From the NCBI GenBank assembly GCA_965277425.1, contig CBDICR010000005.1:372001-436000 (forward strand): 64,000 nucleotides of DNA. Reading direction: 5' to 3'. The DNA comes from Poindextera sp965277425 (lineage in GTDB: Bacteria; Pseudomonadota; Alphaproteobacteria; Caulobacterales; Caulobacteraceae). Position numbers and translations under genes: made by a program. Of this stretch, positions 33,230 to 41,105 are shown piece after piece (the stretch's first letter is position 1; the number at the start of each line of letters is the position of its first letter). The notes beneath the pieces are model-generated. The model saw nothing but the letters and a program-made list of their open reading frames with translations. It ran no database searches and was not told where the DNA came from.

Positions 33230-34816
33230 ATGAGCCGTTTCTCTCGTTCACCTTCGAGGGCCGCCAGCCCCCAGCCGCCGCTGACGCCGTTGCAGCTTCA
33301 GGCCGGCCTGCGGGAGGCCGCCGCTCATCGGGTTGAATTCCGCTACGACCAGGCCGTGTCCCTCTACACCCAGATCGAGGCGCGCAATCCGGAGGCGTTC
33401 GACGCCCCCTACTTCCTCGCCCTGATCGACCTCGCGCGCGGACGACTGCTGGACGCCCAGTCGCGCCTGGACGCCTTGGCGCGCCGACTGCCGAAGGAGG
33501 TCAGGATCTGGAGCGCGCTGGTCTATGCGCGCCGGGAGCTCGGCCGGTGGACCCTGGCGCTCGAGGCGTGCGATCGGCTACAGGAATTGAACCCGAACCT
33601 GGCGCGAACCGATCGGGCGATCGTGCTCGAGGTGCTGGGCAGGATGGGCGAGGCGATCGCCGTCTACCGCAAGATGGCCGCCGATCCGAGTCTGAGGCTG
33701 ACGGCCCTGATCGGCCTGGCGAAGCTTTTGCCGGCGGAGATCACGCCGGCGGAGAAGGCGATGATCAAGCGGGCCACCCAGGCGACCGACGCCGACCCGG
33801 AGATAAAGACCCAGTTGCTGTTCGCCCTCGGTGAGGTCGAGGAGCAACTTGGCGACGCGGACGCCGCCTTTACCGCCTTCGCCGCCGGCAATCGGCTGAA
33901 ACGCCAAGCCCTGACCGGCGAACGGCCGGCGGCGCAACCGCCGCCGATCGGGCCGCCGCTACGCGCGCTGCATCCGGACCGGGTGGCGGAGGAACACCGC
34001 GGCGCCATCGCCTTTCGCAAGGCGGTGATTACGCCCGAGTTCATCGCCGCCCACCAGGGGCGCGGGCACCATATCGCCGCGCCGATCTTCGTCCTTGGCA
34101 TGCCGCGCTCGGGCTCGACGCTTCTGGAGCAGATCCTCTCCAGCCACCGCCGCGTGCAGGGCCTGGGCGAATCCGACGCCCTGGCCGAGGCGCTCACGGA
34201 TCAATATCCTTTCGATCTTTTCGCCGCCGATCCGCCGGATCATTTCCGAGGCCTGGCCGAGGCCTACTTCAAGGCCATGCACGCCCGCGGCTGGTCGAGC
34301 GCGCCGCGCTTCGTCGACAAGATGCTCAACAACTATATGGACATCGGCCTGATCCACCTGATGCTGCCCAAGGCGGTGATCCTGCACAGCGTCCGCGATC
34401 CGGTCGACACCTGCCTGGCCTGTTTCCGGCAGCTGTTCCAGTCCGGCAACGAGACCACCTACGATCTCGAAGACATCGGCCGGGACTATGTCCGCTATCG
34501 CGAGATGATGGACTATTGGGCGCGCCTTCTGCCTGGCCGCGTCATCGACGTCAGCCACGAAGCCCTGGTGGCCGATCCGGAAAGGCAGATCCGCTGGCTG
34601 ATCACCGAGGCCTGCGGCCTGGACTGGGATCCGGCCTGCCTGCGTTTCCACGAAACCCGGCGGGCGGTGCGCACCGCCAGCATCGCCCAGGTGCGCCGGC
34701 CGATCTTCACCACCTCCGTCGAACGCTGGCGGCGCTATGAAAGGCGCCTCGGCCCCTTGTTCGAGGCCTTGGGTCCCTATGCGCCGACCGACAGACGCCT
34801 GGCCCATTTCCAATGA
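33230..34816 (+). CDS. TPR-containing sulfotransferase
   Basis: A 528-residue protein. Residues about 25-235 are helical TPR-like repeats (FRYDQAVSLYTQIEARNPEAFDAP, LGRWTLALEACDRLQELNPN, LGRMGEAIAVYRKMAADP, QLGDADAAFTAFAAGNRLKR). The C-terminal sulfotransferase domain starts IFVLGMPRSGSTLLEQILSS (about residue 284), the 5'-phosphosulfate loop of PAPS-dependent enzymes, followed by the 3'-phosphate motif HSVRDPVDTCLACFRQLF. No signal peptide, so cytoplasmic. It would transfer sulfate to a glycan or protein; the acceptor is unknown. TPR-sulfotransferase fusions are common in alphaproteobacteria. Confidence 0.9.
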   Translation: MSRFSRSPSRAASPQPPLTPLQLQAGLREAAAHRVEFRYDQAVSLYTQIEARNPEAFDAPYFLALIDLARGRLLDAQSRLDALARRLPKEVRIWSALVYARRELGRWTLALEACDRLQELNPNLARTDRAIVLEVLGRMGEAIAVYRKMAADPSLRLTALIGLAKLLPAEITPAEKAMIKRATQATDADPEIKTQLLFALGEVEEQLGDADAAFTAFAAGNRLKRQALTGERPAAQPPPIGPPLRALHPDRVAEEHRGAIAFRKAVITPEFIAAHQGRGHHIAAPIFVLGMPRSGSTLLEQILSSHRRVQGLGESDALAEALTDQYPFDLFAADPPDHFRGLAEAYFKAMHARGWSSAPRFVDKMLNNYMDIGLIHLMLPKAVILHSVRDPVDTCLACFRQLFQSGNETTYDLEDIGRDYVRYREMMDYWARLLPGRVIDVSHEALVADPERQIRWLITEACGLDWDPACLRFHETRRAVRTASIAQVRRPIFTTSVERWRRYERRLGPLFEALGPYAPTDRRLAHFQ

Positions 34817-34867
34817 GCGGCCGCTATTGCAATCCAGCGCGGGCCTTTGCGGGCGCTTCCTCGACGC

Positions 34868-35734
34868 TCAAAACTGGCGGAATCTATCGCTGAACATGAA
34901 GCGAAAGGCGCCCAGGATGGTGTCCATGTAGTCGGGATCGGCCAGGCCGCTGGCCAGTTCATCGACCGTCGCCTTCAGATAGGCCTCGTCCTTGCCGACG
35001 AAGAAATAGGACCGCAGCAGGAAGAAGGCCATTTCCGAGGCCTTGTCCTGTCCGCGCTCGGCCATGGTGGTGTTGTAGATGCTGTCCGGGCGGATCGAGG
35101 TCAGGAAAGGCAGGGTGCAGAAGGCGGTCAACTCCCCGGTGTTGGCCAGCTTTCTTATGGTCATGTCGATCGGCTGGCTGATGCCCTGGCTCATCTCCCG
35201 GTCCAAGAGCCGCCTGATCTTGTGGCGTGAGTTCCGGTTGACCACATAGGAGGTCGCCCCGGCGAACTCGATCGGCCTTATGTTCGCGTACATGATCGCG
35301 GCGGGCGCGCGCTGGTCGGGCGCGACATGGCGCGCGGCGATGACGCCCGAGGCCCGGTAATACTCCATCAGATTGAAGATCGCGCCCATGTTCAGCGGCA
35401 CGAAGATGTCGGTGAACAGGATGTCGCACTGATCCATGACCTCGTCGGTGGTCAAGGTGAGCAGAGGAACGGTCTGGGCCGAAAAGACCACGTCGTCTTC
35501 GATGACGTGAATATGCCGCTCGCCGCCGCCTTCGACGATGCAGTGATAGTGCGACATGAAGCAGCCCAGTTCGGCGGCGCTGAGACTGGACTGACCGCTG
35601 ACGACGGACCGGCCGTCGACCGCGTTGAAGCGCGTATAGCGATCGGCGCAGCCCAGGCGCTCGAACTGGGCCTCCATCTGGGCGCGCCGCTCGCCGCTGG
35701 CCGCCATGTTGATATATCGCCCCGCGAAATCCAT
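34868..35734 (-). CDS. Family 25 glycosyltransferase-like protein
   Basis: A 288-residue protein from the ATG at 35732-35734 (MDFAGRYINMAASGERRAQM). The frame continues to an ATG at 35776, which would overlap the upstream gene; I prefer the inner start. GT25 hallmarks are the N-terminal RYINMAASGERRAQMEAQFE, then CFMSHYHCIVEGG and HIHVIEDDVVF with the Glu-Asp-Asp cluster, then SYVVNRNSRHKIRRLL. GT25 enzymes add hexoses to lipooligosaccharide. It is followed 27 nt upstream by a second, divergent GT25 gene. Confidence 0.8.
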   Translation of the reverse strand: MDFAGRYINMAASGERRAQMEAQFERLGCADRYTRFNAVDGRSVVSGQSSLSAAELGCFMSHYHCIVEGGGERHIHVIEDDVVFSAQTVPLLTLTTDEVMDQCDILFTDIFVPLNMGAIFNLMEYYRASGVIAARHVAPDQRAPAAIMYANIRPIEFAGATSYVVNRNSRHKIRRLLDREMSQGISQPIDMTIRKLANTGELTAFCTLPFLTSIRPDSIYNTTMAERGQDKASEMAFFLLRSYFFVGKDEAYLKATVDELASGLADPDYMDTILGAFRFMFSDRFRQF

Positions 35735-35760
35735 GCCTTGGCGCTCCGCCGTAGCGGCTC

Positions 35761-36492
35761 CTAGACCCAGACCCATTTGAGGCGATCGTCGTGGCGCTCG
35801 ATGCGGATCTCGTGGGCCACGCCATCCAGCCAGATCGGCTCGACCGAGCCGACTTGCGACGGTTCGAGCACCAGCCGCGTTGCGCCTTCCTGCAGTTCGG
35901 CGCGCCCGGGCGGCTGCAGCGCGGCCGCCTGGTAGAAGGCCGGCTTGCGCAGGGCGTAGACGTTGAAGTCGGCCTGGATCATGGCCAACCCGCGGTCGGG
36001 ATCCCAGTCGCGGTCGATGAGCGATTCGGTGATCGCCTCGATGGCGCGGCGACGATAGCGGTCGGTCAGGTAGATCGTGGCGTGGGCGGCCAGCAGGTTA
36101 TAGACCCGCAGCAGGCCCTGGCTCGCCGCCTCCGCCAGCAGACGGCCGGTAAAGCCGACATAGTCGATCATCTCGATGGCGCCGTAGGCTGAAACGCCGA
36201 GATAGATGGCGTCCGCATCGTCCGGGATATCGATCACCGGCGAGAAATCCTCGGTGACGGCGATATCGTCCTCGAAGACCAGGGTCGGGCGGTTCGGATC
36301 GGCCTGGCGCAGCGCCTTCAGATGGCTCAGGCCGCAGCCGATCCGGCCGGGCGAGCATTTGACCGCATCGACCAGCCGGTAGGACAGATCGAGGCGCTCG
36401 CAAAGGTCGACGACGCTTTCGCGGCGTTGCACATCCTCGGTCAGATTCAACACAAGGGTCTCGCACTGGCGAAGATCGAGCGAGAAAGACAT
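35761..36492 (-). CDS. Family 25 glycosyltransferase-like protein, divergent
   Basis: A 243-residue protein. The long frame reaches 36651; I take the ATG at 36490-36492 (MSFSLDLRQCETLVLNLTED) behind GGGG. It shows the GT25 pattern CETLVLNLTEDVQRRESV, CGLSHLKALRQADPNR, TLVFEDDIAVTED and IYLTDRYRRRAIEAI. It is shorter than typical GT25 and lacks similarity to its neighbour beyond these landmarks. The pair probably acts on one surface glycan. Confidence 0.75.
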   Translation of the reverse strand: MSFSLDLRQCETLVLNLTEDVQRRESVVDLCERLDLSYRLVDAVKCSPGRIGCGLSHLKALRQADPNRPTLVFEDDIAVTEDFSPVIDIPDDADAIYLGVSAYGAIEMIDYVGFTGRLLAEAASQGLLRVYNLLAAHATIYLTDRYRRRAIEAITESLIDRDWDPDRGLAMIQADFNVYALRKPAFYQAAALQPPGRAELQEGATRLVLEPSQVGSVEPIWLDGVAHEIRIERHDDRLKWVWV

Positions 36493-36670
36493 TGAACCCC
36501 ATGGGCTGCGAGCGGCGCTTCGCGCCCCTAGCACGGCGCGGCGGAAGGCGTCGAGATCAGGCCTGTGCGGGCCAGTCGCGCGACCGCGCAAGGCCGAGCG
36601 GCGAATGTCGGCCAGGCGCCTTTTTTTGGCCCGGCGGGCCTGATTAATCACAAACCGAAATGTAGCGGAA

Positions 36671-37612
36671 ATGCAGTTGTGTTTCCTCCGGCCATGGATT
36701 CAGTCGGTGGGGTTTGGGGATTTGGATATTGCGCCGCTCGCGCCGCTTGACCGGCTGGCGCAGCTCGAACAGTCCCTGGGCGTGCTGGATGCGGCCACGC
36801 GCGAGCCTCAGCCGCTGGCGCACGACGATCCGGTCTTCCTGGCCTCGATCGGTTGGCGGTCGGGCTCGACCCTCACCCAGCGCGCCCTGATGACCGATCC
36901 GTCGATCCTGGTCTGGGGCGAGCCCTTGGCCCATCTGCTCCATCTCAACCGACTGGCCGAGCCCCTGCTCGGCATTTCGGAGGACTGGCCCGGTTCGTCC
37001 CATTGGCTGTCCCACCGTCCGAAGGTCGATCTGACCCGCGATTGGGTCGCCACCCTCGCGCCCGACGCGGGCCATCTGAAGGCCGCCTATCGCGCCTTCC
37101 TCGATGCCTGGCTGGCGACGCCGGCGCGCCAGCGCGGGTTCAAGCGATGGGGGGTCAAGCAGGTTCGCTGGACCGGCGAGGACGGGCTGATGCTGCGATG
37201 GCTCTATCCGCAGTGCCGGTTCCTGGTGATCGTGCGCCATCCGGTTTCGGCCTATCAGTCGATGCGGAACTTTGGTTTCGATCCGCCGGCCTATGGCCAC
37301 CTGGTCAAATGGCCGGACAGATGGGTCGCATCGCTTGAGGACTACGCCCGATTCTGGAACGCCACCGCGGTAAGCTGGGGCGCGGTGATCGACAAGCTGG
37401 GCGCCGCCTGGATCCGTTATGAGGATCTCGTCGACGGGCGGATCGATCTGGACCAGATCGGCGCGACCTTCGGGTTGAAGCTCGACACCGCGACCGCGCG
37501 TGCGGTCAAGGTGGGCGGATCGATCCGCAAGACCCTGGTCTCGGCTGACGAGCGAGATCGTATCAACGAAATCACCGCGCCGGGCCGCCAGATCTTTTCC
37601 TATCTCGCTTAG
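36671..37612 (+). CDS. Sulfotransferase-like protein
   Basis: A 313-residue cytoplasmic protein. FLASIGWRSGSTLTQRAL (about residue 55-72) matches the 5'-phosphosulfate loop, and FLVIVRHPVSAYQSMRNFGF (about 186) matches the 3'-phosphate binding motif of PAPS sulfotransferases. RFWNATAVSWGAV and AAWIRYEDLVDGR are typical of Sulfotransfer_3 relatives. Start is the ATG at 36671; the first 20 residues are unusual and a later start is possible. Second sulfotransferase in 4.4 kb. Confidence 0.8.
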   Translation: MQLCFLRPWIQSVGFGDLDIAPLAPLDRLAQLEQSLGVLDAATREPQPLAHDDPVFLASIGWRSGSTLTQRALMTDPSILVWGEPLAHLLHLNRLAEPLLGISEDWPGSSHWLSHRPKVDLTRDWVATLAPDAGHLKAAYRAFLDAWLATPARQRGFKRWGVKQVRWTGEDGLMLRWLYPQCRFLVIVRHPVSAYQSMRNFGFDPPAYGHLVKWPDRWVASLEDYARFWNATAVSWGAVIDKLGAAWIRYEDLVDGRIDLDQIGATFGLKLDTATARAVKVGGSIRKTLVSADERDRINEITAPGRQIFSYLA

Positions 37613-37627
37613 GTTGGCGGCCGCGCC

Positions 37628-38128
37628 CTAGTAGGACGGCGGCGGCGCGTTGAAGTCCCGCTCGTAGGCGCCTTCACCGTAGCGCGCGTCATAGTCCTCG
37701 GGGTGATGGCTGTAGTAGCGCATGAAGGCGCCCTCGCCATATTGGCCGTCGTACGCCGCGCGATCCCGATCATAACGCGCCCGCGCCCGCTGATAGGCAT
37801 AACGCTGGTCGGCATAGGCGCCCTGCTGGTCTTGATACCGCGACTGGGCGTTCTGGTACTGATCCTGCTGGTCCCGCTGATCCATCTGCTGCTGCTGGTA
37901 CTGTTGCTGCTGAGCCTGATAGTTGCGTTGAGCCTGATCGTAGGGCGAGCCGGACTGGTCGTTTCGATACTGGTCCTGCTGGTCCTGCTCGTCCGGTTGC
38001 CCGTACGGCTGGTCCTGATAGGTGGGTTGACCCTGGTCGTAGGTCGAGCCGGGCTGGGCATAGGCGACGCTCGCGCCCCCCAAGGCCAGCAGGGCCGCCA
38101 GTCCTAAACGCATCGAAACCAAAGCCAT
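37628..38128 (-). CDS. Secreted Gln/Tyr-rich low-complexity protein
   Basis: A 166-residue protein starting at the ATG at 38126-38128. Signal peptide MALVSMRLGLAALLALGGAS then VAYAQ. The mature part is dominated by Gln, Asp, Tyr and Arg: QDQPYGQPDEQDQQDQYRND, AQRNYQAQQQQYQQQQMDQR, then a Tyr/Arg/Ala helix-like part and two copies of a YGEGA(F/Y)xR motif (DGQYGEGAFMRYY and DARYGEGAYERDF) before the end PPPSY. Composition is prion-like. No family recognised. The stop is 15 nt from the convergent sulfotransferase stop. Confidence 0.65.
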   Translation of the reverse strand: MALVSMRLGLAALLALGGASVAYAQPGSTYDQGQPTYQDQPYGQPDEQDQQDQYRNDQSGSPYDQAQRNYQAQQQQYQQQQMDQRDQQDQYQNAQSRYQDQQGAYADQRYAYQRARARYDRDRAAYDGQYGEGAFMRYYSHHPEDYDARYGEGAYERDFNAPPPSY

Positions 38129-38189
38129 GGCTGATCTCCATAGGATTGCGGACCATGTCCAGGTCCGCGCCAAAACGAAACGCCGCTGG

Positions 38190-38227
38190 CCTGGGCAGGT
38201 TGCAAAGTCACAAGCAACCTGGCCAGG
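38190..38227 (-). terminator. Long hairpin between two secreted-protein genes
   Basis: CCTGGGCAGGTTGC (38190-38203) and GCAACCTGGCCAGG (38214-38227) pair at 13 of 14 positions around a 10-nt loop. On the minus strand it lies 7 nt after the stop at 38235 and 62 nt before the next start, so it should end transcription of the upstream gene. Confidence 0.6.
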
Positions 38228-38234
38228 ACGACGG

Positions 38235-38951
38235 TTAGGGGTGGACCTGCCAGGACTGGTCCGGCGGCCCTTGCGGGCCGATGTCCGGCGCCTCGCCCAT
38301 GGGCTGGCCGCGCCGATAGTGGGTCTTGTCGGGCCAGGTCAGGAAGCCGTAGCGATCGGTCATCGAGACCCGCTCCGACCCGTCGCCTTCGTCGCTCCAG
38401 CCGCCACGCCGTTCGGAGGTCGACCAGGCCGATTCGGCCTCGCGCGAATAGCCGAAAGCGCCGCTCGACTGGGCGTAGCCCCTTTCGCGGCGCAGGCCGC
38501 CGTCATGGCAGCGCATGCCGTAATCGGGCGCGGCGCGAGGCCCGCCGTCCAGGTCGCGATAGGCGCCCGGCCCATTCGCATCGTGGCAGCCCGCGCCGCC
38601 GCGATCGGCCATCCGGCCGCTCCAGTCGCTGTCGGACCAATCCCGGCGGTCCCGGCGCCATGAGCCCTGGTCTTCATGCGACCAGTCGTGATCGTCGCGG
38701 GTGAAGACGCGCTGGTATTCGCGATGCAGGGGTCGCGCCATGGCGACCGGGCAACCGCCGCCGCGCGCATGGTGATGGATGGCGTGAACTGCATGATGAC
38801 GCCAGACCGGATGCGACGGCTCGACGATGGGGCAGTTACCCTGCATCCCGCCGCCGTGGCCTTCGTCGCTTGACGACCAGCCATGGGCCGCCGCGGGAAG
38901 CGCCGCCAGCATCAGCGCCGCGCAGCAAGCTGAAAGAATCGGAACGCGCAT
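38235..38951 (-). CDS. Secreted His/Gly/Asp-rich protein of unknown function
   Basis: A 238-residue protein from the ATG at 38949-38951 (MRVPILSACCAALMLAALPA, then AAAHG as cleavage region). The mature part is hydrophilic and disordered-looking: WRHHAVHAIHHHARGGGCP near residue 55 is a His-rich patch that could bind metal, followed by DHDWSHEDQGSWRRDRRDW-type repeats. Three isolated cysteines. Ends YRRGQPMGEAPDIGPQGPP and a short tail. No family recognised. Confidence 0.6.
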   Translation of the reverse strand: MRVPILSACCAALMLAALPAAAHGWSSSDEGHGGGMQGNCPIVEPSHPVWRHHAVHAIHHHARGGGCPVAMARPLHREYQRVFTRDDHDWSHEDQGSWRRDRRDWSDSDWSGRMADRGGAGCHDANGPGAYRDLDGGPRAAPDYGMRCHDGGLRRERGYAQSSGAFGYSREAESAWSTSERRGGWSDEGDGSERVSMTDRYGFLTWPDKTHYRRGQPMGEAPDIGPQGPPDQSWQVHP

Positions 38952-39070
38952 AGGGTTCAAGCCTCGCCGGAAGGGGTCTTTAAGCCATATTAACCCTTCG
39001 CCTGCGTCGCGAACCCGGATTCTACCAGCAAGAGAAATGCTCGGCGCGGGCGCGGCCCTTGCGCCCGCGG

Positions 39071-39766
39071 ATGGGCCTGTCTAAGCCTCGCGCCGGACCG
39101 GTTTGGACGGGAGCGGCGGCCTTGGGCCTAGAGGCGGTGATCTGGGATTTCGGCGGAGTCTTCACCACCTCGCCCTTCGAGGCGTTCAACCGCTATGAGG
39201 CCGGGCGCGGCCTGCCCAAGGACCTGATCCGCGGCATCAACGCGGCCAATCCGCATGAGAACGCCTGGGCGCTGTTCGAGCGCGCCGAGATCGACGCCGC
39301 GGGATTCGACGTGAAGTTCGCCGAGGAGGCGGCCGCGCTCGGCCACCAGGTGCGCGGCGCCGAGGTGCTGCCGCTGCTCTCCGGCGAGGTTCGCCCGCGC
39401 ATGGTCGACGCGTTGCGCGCCTGCAAGGCGCGCTTCAAGGTCGGCTGCATCACCAACAACATGGCCAGCGCCGGGCGCGGTCCCGGCATGGCCGCCAATG
39501 CCGAAGCCGCCAGCCGCGTCGGCGGGATCATGGATCTGTTCGACGCGGTGGTGGAAAGCTCCAAGGTCGGCGTGCGCAAACCCGACCCGCGCATCTATAG
39601 GATGATGTGCGAGCGTCTGGCCGTCGAGCCAAAGGCTTGCATCTATCTCGACGACCTGGGCGTAAACTGCAAACCGGCCGCCCAGCTCGGCATGATCGCC
39701 ATCAAGGTCGAGACCGAGGCCCAGGCGCTCGCCGCCCTGGCCAAGGCCACGGGACTGGAGTTCTGA
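39071..39766 (+). CDS. HAD-superfamily (subfamily IA) hydrolase
   Basis: A protein of about 231 residues. HAD motif I is IWDFGGVFTT (nucleophile Asp, with Gly in the position of the usual second Asp, as in several IA members), motif II VGCITNNMA, Lys of motif III in VGVRKPDPRIY, and motif IV IYLDDLGVN. The start is uncertain: ATG 39071 gives a Pro/Gly-rich lead, while a TTG at 39122 lies 8 nt after GGGAG and directly before the core. The stop is 2 nt before the phhB ATG. Substrate unknown. Confidence 0.8.
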   Translation: MGLSKPRAGPVWTGAAALGLEAVIWDFGGVFTTSPFEAFNRYEAGRGLPKDLIRGINAANPHENAWALFERAEIDAAGFDVKFAEEAAALGHQVRGAEVLPLLSGEVRPRMVDALRACKARFKVGCITNNMASAGRGPGMAANAEAASRVGGIMDLFDAVVESSKVGVRKPDPRIYRMMCERLAVEPKACIYLDDLGVNCKPAAQLGMIAIKVETEAQALAALAKATGLEF

Positions 39767-39768
39767 CC

Positions 39769-40059
39769 ATGACGAAACCCACGAAAATCCCGGTCTCCGA
39801 GGCCCTGGCCGGACTGAACGGCTGGACGGCCGCCAAAGGCCGAGAGGCGATCGTCAAGAGCTTCAAGTTCGCCGATTTCAACGCGGCCTTCGCCTTTATG
39901 ACCGAGGTCGCCCTTTCCGCCTCAAGGCTCGACCACCATCCGGAATGGTCGAACGTCTACAACAAGGTCGAGGTGGCGCTGACCACCCACGACAGCGGCG
40001 GCGTCACGGCGCGCGATGTCGAACTGGCCAAGATCATGGACGCCGCGGCTGGCGGCTGA
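39769..40059 (+). CDS. phhB: Pterin-4a-carbinolamine dehydratase
   Basis: A 96-residue enzyme that regenerates tetrahydropterin cofactor after aromatic amino acid hydroxylation. The signature LDHHPEWSNVYNKVEVALTT carries the active-site His-His and Trp, followed by HDSGGVTARDVELAKIMD. It serves phenylalanine hydroxylase, encoded at 51403 in the same window rather than next to it. It follows the HAD gene by 2 nt and is probably cotranscribed with it. Confidence 0.92.
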   Translation: MTKPTKIPVSEALAGLNGWTAAKGREAIVKSFKFADFNAAFAFMTEVALSASRLDHHPEWSNVYNKVEVALTTHDSGGVTARDVELAKIMDAAAGG

Positions 40060-40076
40060 AGCCAGGCCGAACAGCC

Positions 40077-40481
40077 TCAGTTGACCAGCATCGCGCCCAG
40101 CAAGAGATGCGCGCCGGGCTGGCCCAGCACCCGGTCGGTCTCCTTTTGCAAGACCATCGACAGATAGTCCGGATTGGGCGGCGCGCCGGGGCTGAGCGAA
40201 TAGACATAGGCCTGCAGGAGCTCAACATAGGCCGCGCGCAGCCTCGGCAGGGACAGATTGACCCGCGCGCGCAAGGCCCCGTTCGGCACGTCGACCCCGG
40301 CCTCGACCGTCAGCACGCCGCGATGGCCGTCGCCGCGGAGGATGGTGGCGGTGAGGGTGGGAAACTGGATGTAGGTGATCCCGCCGCCCTTCTTCTTTTC
40401 GGCGCCCGCGGCCAGCGCCGCGGCGGGGACAAGGATCGCAGAGGAAACGACGAGGGCGAGCAGGCGTCGGCGGTCGAGCAT
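40077..40481 (-). CDS. Exported protein with Tat-like signal, Caulobacterales family of unknown function
   Basis: A 134-residue protein beginning MLDRRRLLALVVSSAILVPA with a twin-arginine-like RRRLLAL and cleavage near ALAAG. Mature part: KKKGGGITYIQFPTLTATIL, GVLTVEAGVDVPNGALRARV, LPRLRAAYVELLQAYVYSL, and ETDRVLGQPGAHLLLGAMLV to the end. I know similar proteins annotated only as Tat-pathway signal proteins; function unknown. Convergent with phhB. Confidence 0.7.
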   Translation of the reverse strand: MLDRRRLLALVVSSAILVPAAALAAGAEKKKGGGITYIQFPTLTATILRGDGHRGVLTVEAGVDVPNGALRARVNLSLPRLRAAYVELLQAYVYSLSPGAPPNPDYLSMVLQKETDRVLGQPGAHLLLGAMLVN

Positions 40482-40673
40482 GGCCGATCTTCTCCCAATC
40501 CCGTTGACGCGAGCTTTACGGAGCCTTGAGCGCCGCCGGCAAGATGAACCAATGCTGAGCGGAGAGGTTCAGGATCAATTCAGCGCCGCATCGCCAGTAT
40601 CGCGCCTGAGTTCGAGAGACGCCCACATCGTGTGGTCCGTCAAGAACCCACGGGTCAAAGGATTAGCATCGTC

Positions 40674-41009
40674 ATGAACAGTAAGATCAAAACTCTGATC
40701 GCCGCGGCCAGTCTGGTCTTCGCGATCGGCTCCGCCGCCTCCACCGCCTCGGCCGCCACCCCCTGGCAGAACCAGCACGCGCGTCGGGTCGAGGTCAACA
40801 CGCGGATCGAGCATCAGAACATGCGCATCCAGCAAGAGCGTCGCATGCATGTTCTGACCGCCTATCAGGCGCGCCGGCTGCACATGGCCGACCATCACGT
40901 CCGGGTGGAGGAACGCCATCTTGCCCGCCGTGACGGGAGCCACCTGACGCGCGCCGAGCAGATGCGGCTGAACCACCAGGAAGGCGCCATCAGTCATCGG
41001 ATCGGTTAG
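40674..41009 (+). CDS. Small secreted His/Arg/Gln-rich helical protein
   Basis: A 111-residue protein from the ATG at 40674, with AAAGGA 10 nt upstream. Signal peptide MNSKIKTLIAAASLVFAIGS, cleavage near ASAATP. The mature part is one or two amphipathic helices with repeated HxxR motifs (RIEHQNMRIQQERRMHVLTA, VRVEERHLARRDGSHLTRAE) ending LNHQEGAISHRIG. The SHLTRAEQMRLNHQE pattern recurs in small periplasmic proteins of many Proteobacteria; function unknown. Confidence 0.7.
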   Translation: MNSKIKTLIAAASLVFAIGSAASTASAATPWQNQHARRVEVNTRIEHQNMRIQQERRMHVLTAYQARRLHMADHHVRVEERHLARRDGSHLTRAEQMRLNHQEGAISHRIG

Positions 41010-41038
41010 GACCCGGGGCTTAAAATCCGGGCGACCTT

Positions 41039-41078
41039 GACGGCCTCTCCATCGCGTCCGCGCGGCGGGGAGGCCGTC
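41039..41078. terminator. Bidirectional hairpin between convergent genes
   Basis: GACGGCCTC (41039-41047) and GAGGCCGTC (41070-41078) pair perfectly, closing a G+C-rich loop. It lies between the stop of the small secreted gene (41009, plus) and of the serine hydrolase gene (41106, minus). Confidence 0.5.
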
Positions 41079-41105
41079 ACCCTGTATCGATCGATCGCCC
41101 AACCC

